Positions 36,806 through 43,858 of a stretch of DNA of 64,000 bases are shown piece after piece. The DNA is from Pseudomonas deceptionensis (lineage in GTDB: Bacteria; Pseudomonadota; Gammaproteobacteria; Pseudomonadales; Pseudomonadaceae), in NCBI RefSeq assembly GCF_900106095.1, contig NZ_FNUD01000002.1, positions 1,323,501 to 1,387,500 of the forward strand. The letters are read 5' to 3'. Both the position numbers and the translations under genes were made by a program. The notes beneath the pieces were generated by a model, which saw nothing but the letters and a program-made list of their open reading frames with translations, had not been told where the DNA came from and made no database searches. The stretch's first letter is position 1, and each line of letters opens with the position of its first letter.

Positions 36806-37717
36806 TTACAACTCGATGCTCATGCCATCAAAGGCCACTTCAACCCCCCGACGAACCAGTTCGGCACGTTCGGCGGAGTCTTCGTCGAGGATCGGGTTGG
36901 TGTTGTTGATGTGGATAAGTACTTTGCGTTGCTCGGGCAATTGCTCAAGCACTTCGAGCATGCCACCGGGGCCGTTTTGCGCCAGGTGGCCCATCTCGCG
37001 GCCGGTACGGGTGCCGACGCCACGTCGCTGCATTTCGTCGTCGTCCCACATCGTGCCGTCCACCAGCAGGCAGTCGCTGCCAGCCATGATTTCCAGCAAC
37101 GGCGCGTCAACTTTGCCCAGGCCCGGGGCATAGAACAGTTTGCCACCGGTGCGCAGGTCTTCGACGATCAGGCCGATGTTGTCGCCCGGGTGCGGGTCAA
37201 AGCGGTGCGGCGAATACGGCGGCGCGGCACTGCGCAATGGCAGCGGGCTGAAACGCAGGTTGGGGCAGGCCGGGATGGTGAATGATCCCTCCAGCTCGAT
37301 GCGGTTCCAGTTCAGGCCGCCATTCCAGTGCTTGAGCATGGTGAACAGCGGGAAGCCGGTGCTCAGGTCTTCGTGGACCATGTCGGTGCACCAGACTTCG
37401 TGCGGGCAGCCTTCGCGCAGGCTCAGCAGGCCGGTGGTGTGGTCGATCTGGCTGTCCATCAGGATGATGGCGCTGATCCCGGTATCGCGCAGGGCCCGGC
37501 CCGGTTGCATCGGAGCGAAGTCCTGGAGTTGTGCGCGAATGTCGGGCGAGGTGTTGCACAGCACCCAGTTCACGCCGTCGTCGGAGATCGCAATCGACGA
37601 TTGGGTACGCGCCTTGGCGTTTAAAGAACCATCACGAAAACCCGCGCAGTTGACGCAGTTGCAGTTCCACTGCGGGAAACCGCCGCCAGCGGCGGAGCCT
37701 AGAATCTGGACAAACAT
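36806..37717 (-). CDS. pqqB: PQQ biosynthesis hydroxylase PqqB
   Basis: A 303-residue metallo-beta-lactamase-fold protein that acts on the processed Glu-Tyr intermediate (hydroxylation of the tyrosine ring). The start [20 protein letters not shown] is the standard PqqB beginning, with CNCVNC-type cysteines following. The metal-site region is [20 protein letters not shown], replacing the classical HxHxDH. It lies 95 bases after pqqA, behind a strong terminator hairpin, so it is probably expressed at a lower level than pqqA. Confidence 0.97.
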   Translation of the reverse strand: MFVQILGSAAGGGFPQWNCNCVNCAGFRDGSLNAKARTQSSIAISDDGVNWVLCNTSPDIRAQLQDFAPMQPGRALRDTGISAIILMDSQIDHTTGLLSLREGCPHEVWCTDMVHEDLSTGFPLFTMLKHWNGGLNWNRIELEGSFTIPACPNLRFSPLPLRSAAPPYSPHRFDPHPGDNIGLIVEDLRTGGKLFYAPGLGKVDAPLLEIMAGSDCLLVDGTMWDDDEMQRRGVGTRTGREMGHLAQNGPGGMLEVLEQLPEQRKVLIHINNTNPILDEDSAERAELVRRGVEVAFDGMSIEL

Positions 37718-37740
37718 GGCGTGTTCTCTTGCAAATCTGA

Positions 37741-37771
37741 AAATAAAAACGCCCCGGCGAACCGAGGCGTT
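37741..37771 (-). terminator. Attenuating terminator between pqqA and pqqB
   Basis: On the minus strand AACGCCTCGG-TTCG-CCGGGGCGTT is followed by TTTATTTT. A stable stem with one mismatch and a T-rich tail, placed 41 bases after the pqqA stop. It should end most pqqA transcripts. Confidence 0.88.
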
Positions 37772-37812
37772 GGGTTGCTCTGCTTGGCTCTTTAATCAAG
37801 AGGCCGGGCAGA

Positions 37813-37887
37813 TCAACGGCTGGCGAAGTACATGGTGACTTCAAAGCCAATACGCAGGTCGGTGTAAGCAGGTTTAGTCCAAGCCAT
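37813..37887 (-). CDS. pqqA: PQQ precursor peptide PqqA
   Basis: The 24-residue peptide MAWTKPAYTDLRIGFEVTMY ends with FASR. Glu16 and Tyr20 (the E-x3-Y motif) supply all atoms of PQQ. An AAGGAG site lies 7 bases before the ATG. It is followed by a terminator and preceded by pqqF, the order typical of P. fluorescens-type clusters. Confidence 0.98.
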   Translation of the reverse strand: MAWTKPAYTDLRIGFEVTMYFASR

Positions 37888-38040
37888 TTGGTGACTCCTT
37901 CAGCGGGTGGGTGAGTGGGTGTCTCTTGATTAGTCCAGCTCCCGGGGGAGATGTTCAAAAGCTCAGGCAGTCATGTTACTAAATTTGTAAGTTCCTGAAC
38001 GCCCAATGTTGAAGAAAGCTCATTACATGGTTGGTAACGA

Positions 38041-40488
38041 TCAGCTTCTCCCTGGATAAAACGTTTCAGTTGCCGGGCTAGTGGCCAGGCACAACCAGCG
38101 ACTTTCAGGCTCGTTAATCTGCTGAGCCGCCTTGAGTGTAGTGCCTTGATCCAGTGCCATAAGTGCGGTGTAGAGGGCTGTCAGGTAATCCGACGGGTGG
38201 CCTGCGAGTTTGGCCTGCCAGAGTAGTTCGCTGGCCTGGAGCACGCCCAGGGCATCGCTAGAGAATTGTTGGGCCAAGGCTGTGCGGGCCTGGATGAAAG
38301 ATGTTTCATCCAGTGCCGAGATAAGATTCGGCAAATTCTTAAGGAAAGTTTGGAGGTGATCGAAGATTTCTTCTGTCGAGGCATGAGGCGATTGCACGCC
38401 GAACAGCAGGCCGGTTTGGCCATTGATCTGGCGCAGGCCGCTGAACACCGCATAACCCAGTTGCAGCTCGACCCGCAGACGTTGATAGAGCGGGGTTTGC
38501 GCCATATGACCGAGTAGGCGCCAGGCCGCTTCGTCGGCGATTGTCGCTTGCGGGGCCGGGCAGTACAGAAGGAGTGCGTGCTCGCTGGAGTCGCAGGGCT
38601 CGGTGTGCCAGTGACGTTGGGTGTTGCACTCGTTCGGCTGCACCTGTTGGGCATCGGGGGTGCCCGGGACTTTGTTCAGTACGGGTGTGATCAAGGCCTG
38701 TGTGGCAGCAGGCAGCCCGACGGCCAGCCCGTCCCAGTGCGCTTGCGCCCAGCAGTCCTGCAGATCGCCGGCAACAGGCCCGCTGCACGGCTGGCACAGC
38801 TCGGGCAGGCGTTTAAGCAGTTGGCGGATGGGTATCAACGGTGCGGCTGGTGAGGGGCTGCCCGCCAGATCTGTGGGTGGTGCGCCGAGTGCGCGCACTG
38901 CATGTTCCAGAATGGCGGGCATTGGCTCGTGCAAGCCGTGCATTTTGAGTAGCCAGTTATTGCCCTGTGCGTTGAACGACAGTTCGACTCCGGCGTGGCG
39001 AGCATCGAGAGCGAGTGAGCGCAGGTTGTTTTCCAGCGACGCCAACAGCTCCGGGGCAGGTTTTGCCAGCAGGCGCCAGCGCAGGTAGATCGCGGCTTCG
39101 CCGCTGTGGCCGGGAATTGCCGTGCTGAAGCTCATGGCAGACAGGTCGCGGCGACTGCGCAGGCGATCCTGGGCAAACGTGCGCAAGCCTCGATGCGCGC
39201 TGGTTTGCCCGCGAATCAGGCCGGCACTGACCGGTTCTTTTGCTGCCATCAGAAACGGGTTAGGCGCAGGCAGTTGCCAGGCATGCTGCCCGGCTGGCAT
39301 TGGCGCGTGGGGCATCTGTTCCAGCACGGCCTTGAGGGCTGTAATGCCTTGTTCTGACAGACCGGGTACATGTTGCTCACCATAATGGCGGGCCAGTTCC
39401 AGTGCAGTGCTGACGTCTTGCTGACGCTGTTGCAGCAAGCGGTACTCGTCCCGAAGCGCAGGCCAATCCTGTTGCGCGCTGAAAAACGCCAGCCAGTCAT
39501 GGAGGGTGTTCTGGATCTGTGTGGCGTGCCGGGCGATGTCGGTGGCGGCACTGAACTCAATCTGCAGCAGGGCCTGACCATTGAAGTGGTAGATCGATGT
39601 GGCTTTGAGGGTGTCGATCACGTGGAGCTGGCGTAACTGCGCAATCAGGCCGCCGGCTTTGTCGCTATTGATCCAGTGGCACAGAAAGTCCAGCGCCTGC
39701 TCAGACTCGGGCGGCAGTTGCTCAAGGGCGAACATCAGGCTCAGGTGCGGGCCGTCGCAGTGCTGATAGTGTCGCTCGGGGCTGGCCATCAGCACGGGTG
39801 CGCGGGTCTGTTGTACGGTGGCACCACAGGGGAGTTCTGCGCTGCAGCGCTCGGCCAGGGCTATCAGGTCCGGGGCTGACTGCGGGCCTGCCAGGCTCAA
39901 GGTCATTTGCCCGGTCTGATAAAACCCTTGGTAAAAATCTTTTAAGGCCTGTTGAAAACTCGCACGGGGCACGGGCAGGCTGTAACGGTTGCCCGCATGG
40001 AATGCCCGCAACGGGTGGGCCGGGTTCAGCGGCTGGAACAGCTTCATTTCGCGTTGCGCTGAAGCCTCACGGGCCCAGGCGATAAATTCGGCGTGTATGA
40101 CTTCACGCTCGCGCAGTTGGTCGTCCAGATTCATGCGTGGATGGGCGAGCATGTCGCACAAGCGTTGAAGGCCGCCCTCGAAAGCGGCGCAAGGCAATTC
40201 AAAAAAGAACTCGGTATGCCGCTCACTGGTTTTGGCATTCACCTGGCCGCCGTGGCGCTGCACATAGGCCATCAGGTTATCGGACGCTGGGAAGCGCGCG
40301 GTACCCAGAAACAGCAAGTGCTCCAAAAAATGCGCCAGCCCAGGCCAGGCTGCGGGCACATCGTGACTGCCTGCGGCGACCCGCAAAACGGCCGCGCAAT
40401 GCTTGAGGCGCGGCTCATGGCGCACGGAGAGAGTCAGACCGTTTTTGCAGGTCAACCGTTGGGAATGAGGGTGGTTCAGCGCAGGCAT
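38041..40488 (-). CDS. pqqF: PQQ-cluster M16 zinc protease PqqF
   Basis: An 815-residue pitrilysin/insulinase-type peptidase thought to cut the cross-linked Glu-Tyr unit out of PqqA. The inverse zinc motif is HFLEHLLFLGTARFP (HxxEH near residue 55) with the distal Glu in the ERHTEFFFE to REREVIHAEF region. The second half is a degenerate non-catalytic M16 lobe. The ATG at 40488 has GGAAG about 6 bases upstream; a GTG at 40494 would add two residues. It lies 153 bases upstream of pqqA; that gap probably holds the separate pqqA promoter. Confidence 0.95.
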   Translation of the reverse strand: MPALNHPHSQRLTCKNGLTLSVRHEPRLKHCAAVLRVAAGSHDVPAAWPGLAHFLEHLLFLGTARFPASDNLMAYVQRHGGQVNAKTSERHTEFFFELPCAAFEGGLQRLCDMLAHPRMNLDDQLREREVIHAEFIAWAREASAQREMKLFQPLNPAHPLRAFHAGNRYSLPVPRASFQQALKDFYQGFYQTGQMTLSLAGPQSAPDLIALAERCSAELPCGATVQQTRAPVLMASPERHYQHCDGPHLSLMFALEQLPPESEQALDFLCHWINSDKAGGLIAQLRQLHVIDTLKATSIYHFNGQALLQIEFSAATDIARHATQIQNTLHDWLAFFSAQQDWPALRDEYRLLQQRQQDVSTALELARHYGEQHVPGLSEQGITALKAVLEQMPHAPMPAGQHAWQLPAPNPFLMAAKEPVSAGLIRGQTSAHRGLRTFAQDRLRSRRDLSAMSFSTAIPGHSGEAAIYLRWRLLAKPAPELLASLENNLRSLALDARHAGVELSFNAQGNNWLLKMHGLHEPMPAILEHAVRALGAPPTDLAGSPSPAAPLIPIRQLLKRLPELCQPCSGPVAGDLQDCWAQAHWDGLAVGLPAATQALITPVLNKVPGTPDAQQVQPNECNTQRHWHTEPCDSSEHALLLYCPAPQATIADEAAWRLLGHMAQTPLYQRLRVELQLGYAVFSGLRQINGQTGLLFGVQSPHASTEEIFDHLQTFLKNLPNLISALDETSFIQARTALAQQFSSDALGVLQASELLWQAKLAGHPSDYLTALYTALMALDQGTTLKAAQQINEPESRWLCLATSPATETFYPGRS

Positions 40489-40527
40489 GGGCACTTCCGG
40501 AACAGAGAAGCGCTCATGCTAGCGGAT

Positions 40528-41322
40528 TTAGCGCTTGCTCAGCTCGCGGTAAAGCTCGGGCCGGCGATCGGCCAGGTAAAAATTACCGTTTTTGGCGTCC
40601 AGCAGTTGCTGATGATCCAGTGTGGCGACAATCAGGATCTCGTCCTGTTGGGCCAGCGCGACTTGCTGGCCGTTGGGCGCAGCGATACTGCTTTGACCGC
40701 AGTAATGGATGCTGCCTTCGTGCCCGCAATAATTGGCGTAGGCCACATAGCACTGGTTTTCGAAGGCACGACACCGCACGGTGACGTCGGCAATAAAGTC
40801 GTAAGGCGCCATGTTGGCGGTAGGCACCACAATCAGCTCGGCGCCGGCCAGGGCAAGGCGGCGGGTGTTTTCCGGGAATTCGAGGTCGTAGCAAATCAGC
40901 AGGCCGAGCTTCCAGCCATTGAGCTCGATGACGGGGAATGCGTCAGGGCCCTTGGTGAACATCGAGTGGTCGAGTTCACCGAACAGATGGGTTTTACGGT
41001 AGTTGCACAGGCTTTTGCCGTGGGCGTCGATCAATTGCACGCTGTTGTAGATCTGCCCGTCTGCGCCGCGCTCGGGGTAGCCGTACACAATCGCCATGCC
41101 CGTGGCCTTGGCCAGCCCGGCAATCTGCTGTGCGGCGTCGCCGTCGCGGGTTTGCGCCAGTCTGGCCACGGCTGGTGCGCCGATGTTGTAGCCCGTGAGG
41201 AACATTTCGGGCAGGACCAGCAGGTCGATGTCTTTGGCTTGATGCGCAATGTCATGCAAGCGCTGCAAATTGCCCGCGACATCCAGTGGCAGAGGCGTGC
41301 ATTGGTAAAGGGCGACGCGCAT
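40528..41322 (-). CDS. davA: 5-aminovaleramidase (carbon-nitrogen hydrolase)
   Basis: A 264-residue nitrilase-superfamily amidase that converts 5-aminovaleramide to 5-aminovalerate. The catalytic triad is visible: Glu in LLVLPEMFLTGYN, Lys in CNYRKTHLFGELDHSMF and Cys in LGLLICYDLEFPENTRR. The naming as DavA rests on the neighbour 110 bases upstream, a lysine 2-monooxygenase, and on the same order beside pqq genes in P. putida as I recall it. Taken alone the sequence says only C-N hydrolase. Confidence 0.88.
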   Translation of the reverse strand: MRVALYQCTPLPLDVAGNLQRLHDIAHQAKDIDLLVLPEMFLTGYNIGAPAVARLAQTRDGDAAQQIAGLAKATGMAIVYGYPERGADGQIYNSVQLIDAHGKSLCNYRKTHLFGELDHSMFTKGPDAFPVIELNGWKLGLLICYDLEFPENTRRLALAGAELIVVPTANMAPYDFIADVTVRCRAFENQCYVAYANYCGHEGSIHYCGQSSIAAPNGQQVALAQQDEILIVATLDHQQLLDAKNGNFYLADRRPELYRELSKR

Positions 41323-41345
41323 GGGGTTCTCCTGGTCATTAACTC

Positions 41346-41421
41346 TGTAGCCGCTGCCACAGGCTGCGATCGGGACCGCAGGGCTCGCTTTTTAAAGCCG
41401 CAGCCTGCGGCAGCGGCTACA
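41346..41421. repeat. REP palindrome between davB and davA
   Basis: TGTAGCCGCTGCCACAGGCT and GCCGCAGCCTGCGGCAGCGG/CTACA, family A with a shorter spacer. It occupies most of the gap between two genes of one pathway on the same strand. Confidence 0.88.
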
Positions 41422-41432
41422 GGGGGTGTTAT

Positions 41433-43115
41433 TCAATCCGGAAGGGCAATCGGGCCTATTTCGTGGAACACGTCACCCGGGCCGGGGTTCTCTGCATGGG
41501 TACTGCCACCGAAGTGGGTCATGATCCCCCAGACCGCATTCAATGAGGTCTGTACCGCGCCTTCAACCCAGGCGGGAGTCCACGACACGTCATCCCCTGC
41601 AATGAAGATTCCGCGTTGTTCGCCGGGCATCTCTTGCTGCATGAAGTGTGCGTACATCCGCTGGTTGTAACGGTAATGCCCTGGCAGTGCGCCCTTGAAG
41701 GCACCCAGAAAGTGCGGGTCGGCTTCCCACGACACTGTGATCGGATCGCCGATGATGCGGCTGGCGATATCCACCTTGGGGTAGATCTTTTTCAGCGAGT
41801 CGAGCGCCAGTTTTACGCGCTTTTCCACCGGGTGCGGGAGCATTTTCAGCGCATCGCTCATCCACGAGTACGACAGGCAAATTACCCCAGGCTTGTCGTC
41901 ACCGTTGTCGAACAGGTAAGTGCCCCGGGTCAGACGGTCGGTGAGGGTCATGCTCATCAGGTCGCGGCCGGTCTCGGGGTCTTTGTCTTTCCAGAACGGG
42001 CGGTCGACCATGACAAACGTCTTGGACGATTGCATATAGCGCGTACGGTCCAGCGCCATCCACACTTTTTGTGAGAACAGCGACTCTTCACATTCGATCT
42101 GAGTGGTTAGCAGCCAGCTTTGACAGGTGACCAGTACGGCTTCATAGGGGCGTGTGACACCGAGTATGTCGGTAACAGAAAACAGCCCGTCCGCTGTACG
42201 AGAGATAGCTTTGACTCCGGTGCGTGGTGCGCCGTTGTGCAGCGAGCTGAGGCTGGTGCCGGCAGGCCAGTGAGCGCAGCGTTCCGGGGCGTGGCGCCAG
42301 ATACCCAGCGGTACCTGCTCGACACCGCCGACCACCAAGTGTTGGTGGTCGTCGCAGTTGGTCATCACCACCCGGAAAATTTCGAGCATCGAGTTGGGAA
42401 AGTCCGAGTCCCAGCCACCGGTGCCGAACCCGACCTGGCCAAACACTTCGCGGTGCTGGAACGAGAGTTTGGCGAAGGCTTTGGACGTGGCCACGAAATC
42501 GTAGAACGTGCGGTCGTCCCACAGCGGAACCAGGGTGTTCCACAGCTCTTTAAGCCGGGGAACGTCACGGTCACGGATGGCTTGCTGGATATCACCAAAG
42601 CGCGAACCTTCCTCTAGCGCGTCAGCCCAGGCGTCGGCCACCTCCTGAAACAGTGCAGGCAGGTCCGCCAGTTTTTGTGCGTAGAAGGTCTGGCCTTCGA
42701 GGTCGATCACGGTGCTGCCCGAAGCGGGCGTCAGCGGGTTGGGGAAGGGTTTGGTTTCCAGCCCCAGCTTGTCGACGTAGTGGTAAAAAGCGGTCGAGGA
42801 GACCGGGAAGCGCATGCCGCCCAGTTCGGCGATCACGCCTTCGCTGCCTTCAAAGGCTTGGGAGCGCAGGCGCCCGCCCATTTTTGAGGCTTCGTACACC
42901 ACAGGCTTGAAGCCAAGCTTCATCAGCTCATAAGCCGCCACCATTCCGGCCATTCCGGCGCCGACAATCGCCACTTCCGAACCCAGCTTGTCCGCCGGGA
43001 TACTGCCCAGGCCGGCCGGGTGTTCGATCCAGTCATCAAAGGCAAACGGAAAGTCCGGGCCGAAGATGGTGATGGGCTTTTTACCGTCGTTAGGGTGGCG
43101 ATTATTCTTGTTCAT
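41433..43115 (-). CDS. davB: Lysine 2-monooxygenase (FAD amine oxidase family)
   Basis: A 560-residue flavoprotein that oxidises L-lysine to 5-aminovaleramide with loss of CO2. The dinucleotide fold is EVAIVGAGMAGMVAAYELMK near residue 50, followed by VVYEASKMGGRLRSQAF. The C-terminal FAD contact is RGIFIAGDDVSWTPAWVEGA. It belongs to the tryptophan 2-monooxygenase/lysine monooxygenase clade of amine oxidases. Assignment as DavB comes from the partner amidase and the genomic position. The later pathway genes davT and davD are not in the window. An Lrp/AsnC regulator lies upstream on the same strand. Confidence 0.88.
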   Translation of the reverse strand: MNKNNRHPNDGKKPITIFGPDFPFAFDDWIEHPAGLGSIPADKLGSEVAIVGAGMAGMVAAYELMKLGFKPVVYEASKMGGRLRSQAFEGSEGVIAELGGMRFPVSSTAFYHYVDKLGLETKPFPNPLTPASGSTVIDLEGQTFYAQKLADLPALFQEVADAWADALEEGSRFGDIQQAIRDRDVPRLKELWNTLVPLWDDRTFYDFVATSKAFAKLSFQHREVFGQVGFGTGGWDSDFPNSMLEIFRVVMTNCDDHQHLVVGGVEQVPLGIWRHAPERCAHWPAGTSLSSLHNGAPRTGVKAISRTADGLFSVTDILGVTRPYEAVLVTCQSWLLTTQIECEESLFSQKVWMALDRTRYMQSSKTFVMVDRPFWKDKDPETGRDLMSMTLTDRLTRGTYLFDNGDDKPGVICLSYSWMSDALKMLPHPVEKRVKLALDSLKKIYPKVDIASRIIGDPITVSWEADPHFLGAFKGALPGHYRYNQRMYAHFMQQEMPGEQRGIFIAGDDVSWTPAWVEGAVQTSLNAVWGIMTHFGGSTHAENPGPGDVFHEIGPIALPD

Positions 43116-43200
43116 GGCTGACCTTGCTGGCGACCCAAGCGTAATGTTGAGTATAGGAAAAGACAGGCACCATGATAGGGAGCGCGGAGCACGTTAATAA

Positions 43201-43216
43201 GACGCAAATTGTCGTC
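43201..43216. promoter_or_regulatory. Possible Lrp/AsnC-type site upstream of davB
   Basis: GACGCAAATTGTCGTC pairs at 6 of 8 symmetric positions (GACG/CGTC arms with an A/T centre). It lies about 86 bases before davB and 50 bases after the Lrp-type gene. Weak evidence. Confidence 0.3.
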
Positions 43217-43265
43217 GTTATGGCTTTTGTTTAGTCAATATGACGAGATTGGCGGTCGAAATGAC

Positions 43266-43718
43266 TTATCCGCGATCGACTTTACTGCTGAGGATGATCG
43301 AAGTGGTGGTTTTCTCGACACCTTCGACGCTGCCGATCTGATCGAGCAATTGATCCAGTTGCTCGGGGGAATCGCTGCGCAACCAGGCCACGTAATCGAA
43401 TTCGCCGCTGACCGCGCACAGTTGCTGTACCTGGACCATCGCGCTCAAGCGCCGGACCACTTCTTTGCCGGAGCGTGGCTGCACGGTGATCCCGACATAA
43501 GCCTGTAAACCGCCATCAATCAAACGCTGGCCCAGACGAACGCCATAACCGGTGATGACCCCGTTTTTCTCCAGTCGTGCCAGGCGCGAGGTCACGGTGG
43601 TGCGCGCAATCCCCAGCTGACGCGCCAGCATCGCCACGCTTTCTCGGGCATTGAGCTGCAAGGCCGCAATCAATTGACGGTCCATTTCATCCAGCGCGGG
43701 CGGGCGGGTATCAGACAA
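43266..43718 (-). CDS. Lrp/AsnC-family transcriptional regulator
   Basis: A 150-residue feast/famine regulator. The N-terminal HTH is LDEMDRQLIAALQLNARESV and MLARQLGIARTTVTSRLARL. The C-terminal RAM domain (about 65-148) has TVQPRSGKEVVRRLSAMVQV and QLCAVSGEFDYVAWL. Because it sits directly upstream of davB, it is the likely lysine-responsive regulator of the davBA pair; this is inferred from position. Confidence 0.92.
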   Translation of the reverse strand: MSDTRPPALDEMDRQLIAALQLNARESVAMLARQLGIARTTVTSRLARLEKNGVITGYGVRLGQRLIDGGLQAYVGITVQPRSGKEVVRRLSAMVQVQQLCAVSGEFDYVAWLRSDSPEQLDQLLDQIGSVEGVEKTTTSIILSSKVDRG

Positions 43719-43738
43719 GAGGAGACTCCAGATACACG

Positions 43739-43761
43739 AAAGCCGCGCAGTGCGCGGCTTT
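43739..43761 (-). terminator. Terminator-like hairpin after the tRNA gene
   Basis: AAAGCCGCGC-ACT-GCGCGGCTTT (minus strand) is a perfect 10-bp stem 5 bases beyond the tRNA CCA end. The T-run is short (TTTCG). Confidence 0.8.
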
Positions 43762-43766
43762 GAGTT

Positions 43767-43843
<77 letters not shown>

Positions 43844-43858
43844 TCAGTAGGCCGCGGA

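Noticed and set aside
40093..41670. A 525-codon open frame antisense to pqqF, davA and davB
   Set aside because: It crosses three supported genes and a REP, which real genes do not do here; no recognisable domain.
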